Shown: positions 1-11,425 of the stretch, piece after piece | Numbering within the stretch: position 1 is the stretch's first letter | Layout of the letters: the number at the start of each line of letters is the position of its first letter | Assembly (NCBI RefSeq): GCF_021129155.1 | Contig: NZ_JAJOMC010000027.1 | Coordinates: 1-55,739 of the forward strand | Source: Arthrobacter sp. AK04 | GTDB lineage: Bacteria > Actinomycetota > Actinomycetes > Actinomycetales > Micrococcaceae | DNA: 55,739 bases | Reading direction: 5' to 3' | Translations under genes and position numbers: made by a program | Notes under the pieces: generated by a model | Database searches by the model: none | Told to the model about the DNA's origin: nothing | Seen by the model: the letters and a program-made list of their open reading frames with translations, nothing else

Positions 1-286
<286 letters not shown>

Positions 287-589
287 ATGCATCTGATGCC
301 GCGCGAGCAGGAAAAGCTTTTGATCGTGGTGGCCGCCGACCTCGCGCGCCGCCGCCAGGCCCGCGGCCTGAAGCTCAACTACCCCGAGGCTGTGGCCATC
401 ATCAGCTACGAACTGATCGAGGGTGCACGCGACGGCCGCAGCGTTGCCGACCTCATGAGCTACGGCACCACCCTGCTGGCCCGGGAGGACGTCATGGAAG
501 GCGTGCCCGAAATGATCCACGACGTGCAGATCGAGGCAACCTTCCCCGACGGCACCAAGCTCGTCACCGTCCACGATCCCATCCGCTGA
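287..589 (+). CDS. ureA: Urease subunit gamma
   Basis: A 100-residue protein, the usual length of free-standing bacterial UreA. It begins [13 protein letters not shown] and contains the family signatures [20 protein letters not shown] and VMEGVPEMI. The frame is open further upstream to 185, but the chosen ATG at 287 follows a GAAGGGA ribosome site and gives the family length. With UreB and UreC it forms the cytoplasmic nickel urease that hydrolyses urea to ammonia and carbamate. It is first in a tightly packed ureABCEFGD operon, 11 bases before ureB. Confidence 0.97.
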   Translation: MHLMPREQEKLLIVVAADLARRRQARGLKLNYPEAVAIISYELIEGARDGRSVADLMSYGTTLLAREDVMEGVPEMIHDVQIEATFPDGTKLVTVHDPIR

Positions 590-600
590 GAGGGCACGCC

Positions 601-950
601 ATGATTCCAGGAGAGTACGTCCTCCGGTCCGGGCCGGTGACGGCCAACGCCGGGCGCGAGGCCATCGAGGTTGCGGTCACCAACACCGGAGACCGCCCCG
701 TGCAGGTGGGCTCGCACTTCCACTTTGCGGAGGCCAACGCCGCACTGGCCTTCGACCGGGAAGCCGCGTACGGACGGCGCCTGGACATCCCCGCCGGGAC
801 CGCGGCACGGTTTGAACCGGGGGATTCGCGCAGCGTCCGGCTGATAGAACTGGCCGGCGCCCGCGAGGTGTACGGGCTCAGCAATGCAGTCAACGGAAAG
901 CTCGACGGCGGTACTCGCCTGGGCGGGTCCGTCACGGAAGGGGACGGCAA

Positions 951-954
<4 letters not shown>
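601..954 (+). CDS. ureB: Urease subunit beta
   Basis: A 117-residue UreB. It starts MIPGEYVLR and holds the beta-subunit motifs [17 protein letters not shown] (about residues 33-49) and [16 protein letters not shown]. UreB packs against UreA and UreC in the urease trimer and has no catalytic residues of its own. A GAGGG ribosome site precedes the ATG. The stop overlaps the GTG start of ureC by four bases (GTGA), which points to translational coupling. Confidence 0.97.
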
Positions 955-2693
<1,739 letters not shown>

Positions 2694-2718
2694 TTTCTTC
2701 CAAGCCCTCGGAGACCCA

Positions 2719-3198
2719 GTGATCATCGAAAAAGTCCTCGGCAACCTGCACGAACTCCCGGACCCGGAAACGTATGCCACCCTGCACCAGGAGAAAGTGG
2801 TGCTTCCCAGCGCCCAGCTGGTCAAGCGGATCCAGCGCGTCACAACGGACCACGGCAAGGAAATCGGCATCCGGCTCCCGTCCGGCTCCGGCGACCTGCG
2901 CGACGGCGACATCCTGCACGTCGGGGACGCCAACATGATCGTGGTGTCCGTGCTGCCCACCGACGTCCTGGTGATTGCCCCGCGGACCATCCACGAGATG
3001 GGCGTCGTGGCACACTCCCTCGGCAACCGGCACCTCCAGGCCCAGTTCTTCGACGCATCGTCGGAATACGAAGCTGAAGTCATGGTGTGCGCCTACGACC
3101 ACACCGTCGAGGACTACCTTCTCCACGTGGGTGTGCCCTACTCCCGGCAGGAGCGCGTCATGCCCGTTCCTTTCCGCCATGCTGAGCACTCGCACTAA
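2719..3198 (+). CDS. ureE: Urease accessory protein UreE (nickel chaperone)
   Basis: A 159-residue UreE. It has the N-terminal substrate domain with DHGKEIGIRLPSG and the C-terminal metal-binding domain with AHSLGNRHLQAQF. The His-rich tail is short (HAEHSH) compared with the long tails of some homologues. UreE carries nickel and hands it to UreG. The frame is open upstream to 2635, inside ureC, but the GTG at 2719 gives the family N-terminus (VIIEKVLG) and follows GGAG. It starts 25 bases after the ureC stop. Confidence 0.95.
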   Translation: MIIEKVLGNLHELPDPETYATLHQEKVVLPSAQLVKRIQRVTTDHGKEIGIRLPSGSGDLRDGDILHVGDANMIVVSVLPTDVLVIAPRTIHEMGVVAHSLGNRHLQAQFFDASSEYEAEVMVCAYDHTVEDYLLHVGVPYSRQERVMPVPFRHAEHSH

Positions 3199-3220
3199 AC
3201 CCCTCCCCGTTTCCCCGGCT

Positions 3221-3356
3221 TGGGACGCCGCGAGGGATATGGGGCCGTGCCCGTCCCCTGGCGCTCCCAATCCTCGCAAGCTCGGATCGGGGCCCTCGCG
3301 CCAGTGGGCCCCCCACGAGGCCGGCCACGCCGCGGCCCCATACCCCTCGCGTCGCT
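3221..3356. repeat. Large imperfect palindrome between ureE and ureF
   Basis: The 186-base ureE-ureF gap carries long inverted arms. The left arm CGCGAGGGATATGGGGCCG (from about 3229) is matched by the complement CGGCCCCATACCCCTCGCG near 3332-3350, with one mismatch. Inner arms CCCCTGGCGC (about 3255) and GCGCCAGTGGG (about 3298) extend the pairing. The rest of the operon is tightly packed or overlapping, so this looks like an inserted extragenic palindromic element. Copy number elsewhere in the genome is unknown. Confidence 0.75.
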
Positions 3357-3384
3357 TGCGTTTGTCACCTTGGGTGCGCCTTCA

Positions 3385-4053
3385 GTGAGCGGGTACCAGC
3401 TTGCACTGCAGCAGCTTGTCGATTCCGCTTTGCCTACTGGGGCCTTTGCTCACTCTCTTGGTTTCGAGACTTATGTCGACGCTGGTGTGGTCGCTGATGA
3501 GGCTGGTTTCGGGGTGTGGCTCTCTGCTTTTATCTCGCAGTCGCTGTCTTACTCCGATGGGCTGGCCATCCGGTTCTTCTATGAGGGTGTTGACGTTGGG
3601 GAACTGGATGAGCTGTTGTCCGCCTCGCTGCTGCCGCGGCAGGTCCGGGAGGCCAGCCTCAAGATGGGGGGCCGTTTGCTCGAAATTGGTGCGGAAGTGT
3701 ATCCCTCGCCGGAGCTGGAACTGTATCGGGACCTGGTGACCACCGGCCGGGCCGCGGGGCATCAGCCGCTGGCGTTCGCCGTCGTCGCCCGCTCCGTGGG
3801 GGTGCCGCTGCCGGAAGCGCTCGCCGCCTACCTTTTCGCCGCCGTCACGTCCCTGACGCAGAACGCCGTCCGCGCCATCCCGCTCGGCCAGAACGCCGGG
3901 CAGCGGCTGCTTCGGCACGCGGCCGACGGCGTCGCTGCCGCCATCGAGCGGGTCTCCCACCTGACGCCGGACGACTTTGGGGCCGTGACCCCTGGACTGG
4001 AAATTTCGCAAATGCGGCACGAACGCCAACGTGCCCGGATGTTCATGAGCTGA
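3385..4053 (+). CDS. ureF: Urease accessory protein UreF
   Basis: A 222-residue UreF. Family features include the N-terminal LQLVDSALPTGAF-type motif (here LVDSALPTGAFAHS), helices rich in Ala and Leu, and the C-terminal PGLEISQMRHERQRARMF. UreF acts with UreD and UreG in the complex that loads nickel into apo-urease. The frame runs back to 3220, but the upstream part crosses the palindrome and is not UreF-like, so I place the start at GTG 3385. The first ~70 codons use many T-ending codons, unlike ureC, E and G. Confidence 0.93.
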   Translation: MSGYQLALQQLVDSALPTGAFAHSLGFETYVDAGVVADEAGFGVWLSAFISQSLSYSDGLAIRFFYEGVDVGELDELLSASLLPRQVREASLKMGGRLLEIGAEVYPSPELELYRDLVTTGRAAGHQPLAFAVVARSVGVPLPEALAAYLFAAVTSLTQNAVRAIPLGQNAGQRLLRHAADGVAAAIERVSHLTPDDFGAVTPGLEISQMRHERQRARMFMS

Positions 4054-4077
4054 CTGCACGTTTCACTAGGAGGAACA

Positions 4078-4695
4078 ATGACTGAACCCATCAAGATCGG
4101 CATCGGCGGGCCCGTTGGCGCAGGGAAGACCCAGCTCGTGGAGCGGCTCACCAGGCACATGAGCGGCGGGATCTCCATGGCCGCCATCACCAACGACATC
4201 TACACCATCGAGGACGCCAAAATCCTCGCCGCCAACGGCATCCTCCCCGTGGACCGCATCATCGGCGTCGAAACCGGCGGCTGCCCGCACACCGCCATCC
4301 GCGAAGACACCTCCATGAACACAGCGGCCATCGAGGAACTCAAAGCCCGCCACCCGGACCTCCAGGTCATCTTCGTTGAATCCGGCGGTGACAACCTCTC
4401 CGCCACCTTCAGCCCCGAACTTGTGGACTTCTCCATCTACATCATCGACGTGGCCCAGGGCGAGAAGATCCCGCGGAAGGCCGGCCAGGGCATGATCAAG
4501 TCGGACCTCTTCATCATCAACAAAACCGACCTCGCACCCCACGTCGGCGCCGACCTCAACGTCATGGAACGGGACTCGCGGGAATTCAGGGGCGCCAAGC
4601 CGTTCTGCTTCACCAACCTCAAGACCGACGAAGGGCTCGACAAGGTCATTGATTGGGTGAGGCGCGACGTCCTGATGCTCGACCTCGCGTCATGA
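4078..4695 (+). CDS. ureG: Urease accessory GTPase UreG
   Basis: A 205-residue SIMIBI-class GTPase of standard length. It has the P-loop [10 protein letters not shown] near residues 10-19, the metal-binding [17 protein letters not shown] (CPH motif), VESGGDNL, and the guanine-specificity NKTDLA. UreG binds nickel and GTP and drives transfer to urease within the UreDFG complex. AGGAGGAACA precedes the ATG. The stop overlaps the ureD start (ATGA at 4692-4695). Confidence 0.97.
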   Translation: MTEPIKIGIGGPVGAGKTQLVERLTRHMSGGISMAAITNDIYTIEDAKILAANGILPVDRIIGVETGGCPHTAIREDTSMNTAAIEELKARHPDLQVIFVESGGDNLSATFSPELVDFSIYIIDVAQGEKIPRKAGQGMIKSDLFIINKTDLAPHVGADLNVMERDSREFRGAKPFCFTNLKTDEGLDKVIDWVRRDVLMLDLAS

Positions 4696-5567
4696 CCACG
4701 ACGGCGGCCGCCGGACCCATCCACGGAGTGGCACCTAAGGGGGTACTTCAGCTCGTCATCAGTGAGCGCAGGGGCCGTTCCGTTGCGTCAAGCCAGTTTC
4801 ATGAGGGTGCTCTTCGCGTGCTTCGCCCTCACTATCTCGATGACTCGGGACAGGTTTGCTACGTCGTGGTGAATCCTGGCGGGGCCTATCTTGGGGCTGA
4901 TCTCTTTGTGCTTGATGTGGAGGTGCAGGACGGGGCTGACCTGCTGCTGACAACCCAGTCCGCTACGAAGGTGTACCGGACTCCGGGGTCCTTTGCCGAG
5001 CAGCGGATGACTCTCCGGTTGGGGGAGGGGGCCCGGCTGGAGCTGATGCCGGACCAGCTCATCGCCTACCGGGAGGCCAGCTACCGGCAGCGTACGCACA
5101 TTACTGTACGGCCGTCGTCGTCCCTGGTCATGGCTGAAGTGGTGACTCCGGGATGGTCGCCGGACGGAGCCGCTTTCCGGTACGAGGAGGTCCGGCTGCG
5201 CAGCGATATCCGTGTTGACGGCCCTGGCGGAATCCGGCTCCTGGCCCTCGATAATCTCCTGATCAGGCCGCCGGCCGGAGATGTCACGGGAATGGGATTC
5301 ATGGAGGGCTTCAGCCACGTGGGCTCGCTGCTGGTGGTGGATCCCCGGGTGGACCAGGCGCTCGCCGACGACCTGCACGCGCTAACCCTGGACCACGATG
5401 CCCGCGCAGGCGTTTCCCTGACCCGCAGGGTCTCGGGAACCACCGGGCTGGCACTGCGCGCCCTCTCCAACAGCACCGGCGAACTGAACTGCCTGCTCAA
5501 TGCCTGCGCCAACCTCCTCCGGACGCGGTGGCACCGGCAGGAACCTCTGAATCTGAGGAAACACTGA
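4692..5567 (+). CDS. ureD: Urease accessory protein UreD (UreH)
   Basis: A 291-residue UreD family protein. Recognisable segments are [27 protein letters not shown], split here as [20 protein letters not shown], and [17 protein letters not shown]. UreD is the scaffold that binds apo-urease and UreF-UreG during nickel insertion. The start at 4692 overlaps the ureG stop; a longer frame from 4653 lies inside ureG. The 5' ~200 bases are lower in GC at third codon positions than the rest, as in ureF. Confidence 0.93.
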   Translation: MTTTAAAGPIHGVAPKGVLQLVISERRGRSVASSQFHEGALRVLRPHYLDDSGQVCYVVVNPGGAYLGADLFVLDVEVQDGADLLLTTQSATKVYRTPGSFAEQRMTLRLGEGARLELMPDQLIAYREASYRQRTHITVRPSSSLVMAEVVTPGWSPDGAAFRYEEVRLRSDIRVDGPGGIRLLALDNLLIRPPAGDVTGMGFMEGFSHVGSLLVVDPRVDQALADDLHALTLDHDARAGVSLTRRVSGTTGLALRALSNSTGELNCLLNACANLLRTRWHRQEPLNLRKH

Positions 5568-6622
5568 TGACAGCCCTCACGAACATCGCCACGCTCTACC
5601 GCCGGCGGGAATCGCTGCCGCTGCGGACCCGCCTGCTGTTCACCTTCGGTGCCGTGGCTGCCCTGCACGCGGCCGCCGTCGTCATCCTGCTGGCCGGCAA
5701 CGCCGCAGGCTCCGGTGCGGAGCCGCTCATGTGGGGGCTGGTGCTCACGGCCTACCTGGCCGGCGTCAAGCACAGCTACGACTGGGACCACCTCGCCGCG
5801 ATAGACAACTCGACGCGCAAATTCGTGGCGCAGCACCAGGACCCGGTGAGCGTGGGCTTCGCCTTCAGCCTCGGGCACAGTTCGGTGGTGACGCTGGCGG
5901 GGATCCTGGTCATTGCAGGAGCCGGCCTGGTGGGCCAGTTCATGCAGGACGGGACCACGGGCAACCTGGTGCTTGGCTTGATTGGAAGCGGGGTTTCGGG
6001 GCTGTTCCTGCTGGCCATGGGCCTGTTCAACGGCTCGGCCTTCGCCCGTTCAGCGCGGGCCTACCGCCGGGCCCGTGCCGGGGCGGCGGTAGACCCCAGC
6101 GACCTTGAGTCCCAGGGACTGGTGGCGCGGCTGCTGGCCCGGCCGCTGTCCGGGGTGCGGCGGCCCCGGAACATCTACGTGATCGGCTTCCTGTTCGGGC
6201 TGGGCTTCGACACGGCCACCACCATCGGGCTGCTGATGATGACGACGGCGGCGTCGCTGGCGGGAGTGCCGCCGTTCGCGCTGCTCGCCCTGCCGCTGGC
6301 GTTCACAGCGGCGATGACGCTCTGTGATTCCTTGAACGGGGTGGCCATGATGCGGATGTACCGTTCCGCGCTCGATGACCCGCAGCGGCGACTGGGCTTT
6401 AATGTCCTGGTCACCGGCATCTCGGCGGTGTCGGCCCTGTTCATCGCGGCAATCACGCTGGGCGGGTTCGCCAATGCCGCCTTCGCGCTGGAGGATCCCC
6501 TGACGGTATGGCTGGGATCAATAGACCTGGGCGACGCCGGCCTGCTGCTGGTGGCGCTGCTGCTGGCAGTGTGGGGGGCGGCAGGAGTGAAGGGGCGCCT
6601 GGCGGGCAGCCGCAGGCGCTGA
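5567..6622 (+). CDS. NiCoT-family nickel/cobalt permease
   Basis: A 351-residue inner-membrane protein with about eight hydrophobic segments. The diagnostic HX4DH motif of TM2 is HSYDWDH (H69, D74, H75). Other NiCoT signatures are FSLGHSSVV and LGFDTATTIGLL. These transporters take up Ni2+ (sometimes Co2+) with high affinity. The ATG at 5567 overlaps the ureD stop (TGATG), so it is the last gene of the urease operon, where it would supply nickel. Nickel over cobalt is inferred from context. Confidence 0.93.
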   Translation: MTALTNIATLYRRRESLPLRTRLLFTFGAVAALHAAAVVILLAGNAAGSGAEPLMWGLVLTAYLAGVKHSYDWDHLAAIDNSTRKFVAQHQDPVSVGFAFSLGHSSVVTLAGILVIAGAGLVGQFMQDGTTGNLVLGLIGSGVSGLFLLAMGLFNGSAFARSARAYRRARAGAAVDPSDLESQGLVARLLARPLSGVRRPRNIYVIGFLFGLGFDTATTIGLLMMTTAASLAGVPPFALLALPLAFTAAMTLCDSLNGVAMMRMYRSALDDPQRRLGFNVLVTGISAVSALFIAAITLGGFANAAFALEDPLTVWLGSIDLGDAGLLLVALLLAVWGAAGVKGRLAGSRRR

Positions 6623-6653
6623 ACTGGCATAGCGCGTAAGAGGGCGGCGCGGC

Positions 6654-7109
6654 TCAGGCGGCCACCCGGCCCCTGGTCTGCTGGCGCTGCCTGCCCTTCC
6701 CCTGGGCCCGACGCGGCACGCGCTTCCCGACGGCGAGGACCTCCCCGCCGTCGGGAATTGCGGAGTCTGCGTGGACCTGAACCCCGTGCTCGATCAGGAC
6801 CCCGGAGCCGATCCGCGAATGGCTGCCGATGTTCGCGCGGTTTCCAACCACCGTTCCCCGGCCGATGCGTACGCCGTCACCAATAATGGCACGCTCGCCG
6901 ATCGTGGCATCGCGGTCAATCCAACTGCCGTGGCCGATCCGGCACCCGGAGCCCACCTTTGCGCCCGGCTCCACATACGTCATGGGTCCGATGCGGGTAG
7001 TTTCCGGGACCGAGGCTCCCGGGGCAACGAGCCCGCCGCCGTTGGCATGCCGAACGTACCGGGTGACCTTCCCGGCGTCGTCCTCCACTGAAACAAACTT
7101 CGCGTTCAT
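6654..7109 (-). CDS. Hexapeptide-repeat (left-handed beta-helix) protein
   Basis: A 151-residue protein with repeated hexapeptides of the [LIV]-G-x4 type across residues ~35-125 (for example IGPMTY, VGSGCR, IGHGSW, IGDGVR, IGRGTV, VGNRAN, IGSHSR). They would fold as a left-handed beta-helix, as in acyltransferases and gamma-carbonic anhydrases. The C-terminal ~25 residues are Arg-rich. No acyltransferase catalytic His or full carbonic-anhydrase His triad could be assigned by eye, so the reaction is unknown. GAGGGA precedes the ATG. It converges on the nickel permease. Confidence 0.8.
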   Translation of the reverse strand: MNAKFVSVEDDAGKVTRYVRHANGGGLVAPGASVPETTRIGPMTYVEPGAKVGSGCRIGHGSWIDRDATIGERAIIGDGVRIGRGTVVGNRANIGSHSRIGSGVLIEHGVQVHADSAIPDGGEVLAVGKRVPRRAQGKGRQRQQTRGRVAA

Positions 7110-7206
7110 TCAATCCCTCGTTAACCGGAGCGGCACTTCGGCCGCACATTGGGTTAACGGTTCACAACTCAAAGGGATTCCCGAACGGCGCCGGGCGGGC
7201 CTTCCG

Positions 7207-9507
7207 CTACGGCAAGGCCTCCCCGTGCTGGGCGCCTTCTTCCTGGTCAGGGGCGGCATCCTCCTCTGTCAGCAGCAGGGCGGTCCCCTGGTAGGCAGGC
7301 AGTTCGAGGAAGAAACTGTGCAGGTCGTCAACCTGGCCAACCGCTGCGCCGCTGAACAGGTCATGGACGGTGGCGCCGGGAACCAGGTGGCTGGACTGGA
7401 TGCTGCCGGAAATATCCTGGTCGGAGAAATTCAGCACGGTCACCTCCAGAGCCCCGCTTCCCAGCCGGACGACCATCACCAGCAGGCCGCGGTGCGAAAC
7501 GTCCGGCACGTCCAGTAGGGCCCCGGTGGCGATGCCGTGTTCTTCGCGGACAGCCAGGATCCGCTGGAGCCGCCTGGCGTAGGAATCAGGGTTCTCCAGC
7601 TGGTCGGGGAGCGCGCCATAGAGGCTGCGGGCGCGCGGCATGCCTGAGGAGGAGTATTCCGCATCCGGGCTGGTGCCCATGATGTCGTGCGCCCCACGGT
7701 TGATCCAGCGGGTGTCGCCCTGGGCCGTGAGTTCCTCGACGCGCTTGCGGTCCAGCGCGGTGATGCCGGCAAGGTCCCAGCCGGACAGGGCGAAGACTCC
7801 TGGCTGCAGGGCGTTGTACATGGAGAGGAGGATGTGCACATCAAGGACCTGCACCTCCTGCTCCGGAGTGATCGCGTCAGGGTCCTGGACGCCCAGGGCG
7901 GCCATGATGAAGCTGACCGTCGTGCAGGCGATCCCGTTGGTGGTGAACACAGCGTTGTAGGGTGCGTTCTCCCCGGTGAGGCGTTCCCGCATGGTCTGCT
8001 GGACCTGCTCCGCGAGCTGCGCGCCTGTGAGTTCCTGGCCGTTGAGCTCAAAGACCTCGTCCCGGTGCCCGGCAGCGAAGTGCATCAGCTCGTAGGTCAG
8101 TTCATCGTGGTTTTGCAGTGCGTGGACCAGTGACGCCTGGTCTACTCCGATCTCCATGGACAGGCGGAGGGTCAGGCGCAGCAACTCGGTGTCGGCGGTG
8201 ACCAGCGCGTAGTGGTAGGCCGGCCGGGTGATGAAGTCGTAGGAAAGGTCGGGGCCCGCTTCCGAGGTCGCCTTGATGTCGTCGATGGTCAGGTTCAGCT
8301 CCTGGAAGGAGAACCCGCCCACCTTGCGGATCATGGACCCGATGAGCTGGTTGGCTGCCTCGGACAGGGGATGCCCCTCGGACCAGCCGGGCTGCTCCTC
8401 CGCACTCTTTTCCACGCCGAGGAACCCGTTCGCATCGAGCCTGAGTGCGCCGGTGCCAAGGTCAACCAGGGAGTGCAGTGCGTCGCCGACCACCAGGCGC
8501 ATGCCGGCAAAAGTGGGATCCAGCCAGTTGATGGAGGGCTGGCCTGCCTTGAAGTAGTGGAGGTAGACCCAGCGGCGGGTTTTCCCTGCGGTGTCAACGA
8601 TCGCCCGGGTTGCGCTCCAGTTCGTCTCCTTGACGCCGGGCTCATAGAAGATGACCCGCTGCAGCCTGCCGATGATGTATCCGGCCTTCTGCAGGGCCTG
8701 TTCGGAGTCGGGGCTCAGGTTTACCGAGTCCTGCCCTTCGGGGACGTCCGGCAGCAGGTGCCAGTCCTCCTCCGGGATATCGATCATGTGGTAGATCCCC
8801 GGGTAGTCCCGGAAGTTCATTTCGGCAAGGCGGAAGTCGGCGCCCTTTCCGGTGTGCCCGGGAACAATGTCATCGATGATCGTCCCGCCGTGGTCTGCGG
8901 CCACCTGGCACATCGAGCGGAACTCGTCCTCCGTACCAAACACCGGATCGATCGCCATGCTGATCCGGTCAAAGTGCCCGTCCACGCTGGGGGTCTGGGA
9001 CCAGCCGCTGATGCCGCCGGCCAGTTTGACCGGGCCCGTGTGGATGGCCCTGATTCCAATTTCGCTGAACGCTTCCCACATGGCCGGATCGCCCAGGGCG
9101 GAGAGGAAGGACTGGCTGGACCTGGTGATGAAGGACAGGGGATAGGCGGTGAACCATACTGGTGCACGCTCAACCGCAGCCCGGGGGTTGGGATGCGCGT
9201 AGGAGTTCTGCCACATGCTGGCCTGCCCTGAGAGCTGCCGGGCAAGCGTGTTGGCGTCTCCCAGCATGGCCTGGTTCCGCAGCCACTCAACGTAGGCCGC
9301 ATTGCGCCCGTCGAATTCGAAGGACGGCCTGGTGGCAAAATATTGGCGCCGCCGCGCAGTGGGCCTCAGCGCCTTGGGGCGGGCCGGATACAGATGTTCA
9401 TCGAAATTGACGTCCGGGTCCACTGACGGTTCAGCAGCTGCTTCCTCGTTTTCGCCGGCAACGGTCTCCGCTTCAAAAACTCCGTCGCTGGTCTTCGGTT
9501 CCCGCAT
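7207..9507 (-). CDS. GH13 trehalose synthase-like alpha-glucosyltransferase
   Basis: A 766-residue GH13 enzyme. The nucleophile lies in [10 protein letters not shown] (D358), the acid/base in FQELNL (E403) and the transition-state stabiliser in QNHDE (D468). Conserved region I reads [10 protein letters not shown], with Gly where most GH13 enzymes have Asn. The first ~60 residues are acidic with no signal peptide, so it is cytoplasmic. Trehalose synthases of actinobacteria that interconvert maltose and trehalose are the closest family I recognise; other sugar specificities are possible. AGAGGA precedes the ATG. The 125-base upstream gap shows no clear promoter. Confidence 0.75.
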   Translation of the reverse strand: MREPKTSDGVFEAETVAGENEEAAAEPSVDPDVNFDEHLYPARPKALRPTARRRQYFATRPSFEFDGRNAAYVEWLRNQAMLGDANTLARQLSGQASMWQNSYAHPNPRAAVERAPVWFTAYPLSFITRSSQSFLSALGDPAMWEAFSEIGIRAIHTGPVKLAGGISGWSQTPSVDGHFDRISMAIDPVFGTEDEFRSMCQVAADHGGTIIDDIVPGHTGKGADFRLAEMNFRDYPGIYHMIDIPEEDWHLLPDVPEGQDSVNLSPDSEQALQKAGYIIGRLQRVIFYEPGVKETNWSATRAIVDTAGKTRRWVYLHYFKAGQPSINWLDPTFAGMRLVVGDALHSLVDLGTGALRLDANGFLGVEKSAEEQPGWSEGHPLSEAANQLIGSMIRKVGGFSFQELNLTIDDIKATSEAGPDLSYDFITRPAYHYALVTADTELLRLTLRLSMEIGVDQASLVHALQNHDELTYELMHFAAGHRDEVFELNGQELTGAQLAEQVQQTMRERLTGENAPYNAVFTTNGIACTTVSFIMAALGVQDPDAITPEQEVQVLDVHILLSMYNALQPGVFALSGWDLAGITALDRKRVEELTAQGDTRWINRGAHDIMGTSPDAEYSSSGMPRARSLYGALPDQLENPDSYARRLQRILAVREEHGIATGALLDVPDVSHRGLLVMVVRLGSGALEVTVLNFSDQDISGSIQSSHLVPGATVHDLFSGAAVGQVDDLHSFFLELPAYQGTALLLTEEDAAPDQEEGAQHGEALP

Positions 9508-9632
9508 TGAGTCCTCTTTCTACAGTTGGTCCCGCGGTCCCAAGGCGTAATGCCCGGCCACCCGGCTCTTAGTCCAACGTACCCGGGGGCGGCCGGACTA
9601 TTCGCGCGAATTACGAAACTACCAAGTAGAAA

Positions 9633-10292
9633 CTAAGACACAAGGTTCGCGGCGGCCGTGTTCATATGCTCCAGGATGGTCTTGCGCGCCAGGGTGGCGT
9701 CGCCCGTGTCGATGGCGGCCACGATGTCCCGGTGGCGGTCCACGCTCATGTTGCTGACGCCTTTTTCCAGCCCCGCGAACATGATGGACATCCGGATGGA
9801 CCCTTCAAGGGACTCCCACGAGTGGAGGAGTGTCTCGTTCCCGGTCAGCCTGCACAGGGTACGGTGGAATTCAAGATCGGACTCGATCCGTTCCTCCAGC
9901 GTCCCGCTGGCAGCTGCTGCCATTGCGTCTATGGCTTTGTGGAGGGATTCGGTGACATGCTGCCGCTCCGGCAGCTCGCACAGGGTGCGGGCAGCGAGTG
10001 ACTCCAGGGCTGCGCGCACCGCGTAGATGTCCCGGATTTCCTTCTCGTCCAGGTGCCGGACTGACAGCCGGCCGCGCGGCCCGGCGGCGAGCAGGCCCTC
10101 CTGTTCCAGCTGGCGGAGGGCCTCACGGAGCGTGCCCCGGCTGATCTGGAGCATGTCCGAGAGTTCGGTTTCCACCAGATGCCTGCCGGGCTCCAGCTCC
10201 CCGCTGGTGATCGCGGTCCTCAGCGCTGCGAGGGCCTGCTCCCGCAGGCTACGCTTTTGCAGTCCCAGCAGCGGTGCTGTCACTCCGGCCAT
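9633..10292 (-). CDS. GntR-family (FCD domain) transcriptional regulator
   Basis: A 219-residue FadR-type GntR regulator. The winged helix-turn-helix spans about residues 10-75 (SLREQALAALRTAI, ELSDMLQISRGTLREALRQL). The FCD effector domain follows, with the metal-ligand pattern DLEFHRTL and DRHRDIV. I place the start at ATG 10292, after GAGGAC; the frame runs on to 10361 across a palindromic operator (10318-10331) that would be autoregulatory. The same operator recurs three times in the divergent promoter at 13736-13830, which makes this the probable local repressor of the flanking sugar operons. Confidence 0.9.
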   Translation of the reverse strand: MAGVTAPLLGLQKRSLREQALAALRTAITSGELEPGRHLVETELSDMLQISRGTLREALRQLEQEGLLAAGPRGRLSVRHLDEKEIRDIYAVRAALESLAARTLCELPERQHVTESLHKAIDAMAAAASGTLEERIESDLEFHRTLCRLTGNETLLHSWESLEGSIRMSIMFAGLEKGVSNMSVDRHRDIVAAIDTGDATLARKTILEHMNTAAANLVS

Positions 10293-10317
10293 CGTTTTGT
10301 CCTCAATGTTGGAAGTC

Positions 10318-10331
10318 GACTGTTTACAGTC
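10318..10331. promoter_or_regulatory. GntR operator (autoregulatory)
   Basis: GACTGTTTACAGTC, a perfect inverted repeat apart from its central pair, 26 bases upstream of the GntR start. It matches three sites between the divergent catabolic operons. FCD-type GntR proteins usually bind short palindromes of this shape, so autoregulation is inferred. Confidence 0.75.
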
Positions 10332-10354
10332 GGCGTAGTTTCGATAGTACGGCA

Positions 10355-10390
10355 GAAGCACGGCCCCGGCCGGAACCGGTGCCGTGCTTC
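10355..10390 (-). terminator. Stem-loop after the transketolase operon
   Basis: GAAGCACGG (10355-10363) pairs perfectly with CCGTGCTTC (10382-10390) across an 18-base GC-rich loop region. It lies 16 bases beyond the stop of the leftward transketolase operon. There is no U-tract, so it may be a weak terminator or a 3' stabilising hairpin. Confidence 0.5.
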
Positions 10391-10405
10391 CTTGCGCCCC
10401 TGGTA

Positions 10406-11425
10406 TCAGCCGAGCTCGGCCAGCACCTTGGCGACGATCCGGTCTACGGCCAGGCCGTAGCGGTCATGGAGGGTGGGCAGCGCCCCGGCATCCAGGAACT
10501 GGTCCGGCAGGGCCACGGGGACCACGCGCTTGCCCACCCCGGCGGTGACGGCGGCGGAGGCAACGGTCTCGAACAGGCCGCCCACCACGGAGTGGTTCTC
10601 CAGGGTGACGGCCAGCCGGTCGGTGTTGATTTCCGCCAGGACGGTGGCGGCGTCGAACGGCTTGATGGTGGGGGTGTGCACGACGGCGACATCCACTTTG
10701 TGTGCCGCCAGCGCCTTGGCTGCCTGCAGCGCCCGCATGGTCATCAGGCCCGACGAGATGAACACGACGTCGTTGCCGCCGCGCAGCACCTTCGCCTTGC
10801 CCAGCTCGAACGTGTAGCCGTACTCATCCAGGACCGTGGGCACGTTCCCGCGCAGCAGCCGCAGGTAGGTGGGACCGTCGCTGGCAGCCAGTTGCGGGAC
10901 GGCCTGTTCGATGTCCACCGAGTCGCAGGGGTCCACGATGGTCAGGTTGGGCATGCCGCGGAAGATCGCCATGTCCTCGGTGGCCTGGTGGCTGGGCCCG
11001 TACCCGGTGGTCAGGCCCGGCAGGCCACCCACGATGTTCACGTTCAGGTTCGGTTCCGCGGCGTCCAGGCACAGGAAATCGTAGGCCCGGCGGGCGGCGA
11101 ATACAGAGTAGGTGGACGCGAACGGCACCAGCCCGGTCTCGGCCAGGCCGGCGGCTGCGCCGAAGAGCAATTGCTCCGCCATGCCCATCTGGAAGAACCG
11201 CTCCGGGAACGCCTTGGCGAAGATGTGCATGTCCGTGTACTTGCCCAGGTCAGCGGTCAGGCCCACAATTTTGTCGTTTTCCTGTGCGGCGTTGACCAGG
11301 GCGTGCCCGAACGGGGCGGATGCCGTCTTCTGGCCGGGGTCGGCGAAGGACGCGATCATGGCCGAGGTCTTCAGCTTAGGCCTGGCGGCTGTTGTGGTGT
11401 CGGGAGCCTCGGTGGTGGTGCTCAC
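10406..11425 (-). CDS. Transketolase-like C-terminal subunit (split enzyme)
   Basis: A 339-residue protein covering the pyrimidine-binding (Pyr) and C-terminal domains of a transketolase. The ThDP-activating glutamate lies in MGMAEQLLFGAAAGLA (about residues 78-93) and the conserved GPSHQATEDMA follows. The first ~20 residues are a Thr/Ala-rich extension. The GTG start overlaps the stop of the N-terminal subunit (GTGA), so the two are co-translated halves of one alpha2beta2-type enzyme. Split transketolases of this type include AptA/AptB of D-apiose catabolism, but two-subunit transketolases also act on other ketoses, so the substrate is inferred from neighbours only. Confidence 0.88.
   Translation of the reverse strand: MSTTTEAPDTTTAARPKLKTSAMIASFADPGQKTASAPFGHALVNAAQENDKIVGLTADLGKYTDMHIFAKAFPERFFQMGMAEQLLFGAAAGLAETGLVPFASTYSVFAARRAYDFLCLDAAEPNLNVNIVGGLPGLTTGYGPSHQATEDMAIFRGMPNLTIVDPCDSVDIEQAVPQLAASDGPTYLRLLRGNVPTVLDEYGYTFELGKAKVLRGGNDVVFISSGLMTMRALQAAKALAAHKVDVAVVHTPTIKPFDAATVLAEINTDRLAVTLENHSVVGGLFETVASAAVTAGVGKRVVPVALPDQFLDAGALPTLHDRYGLAVDRIVAKVLAELG

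Noticed and set aside
6623..6653. Possible terminator between nickel permease and hexapeptide protein
   Set aside because: No convincing stem or T-run in the 31-base convergent gap.
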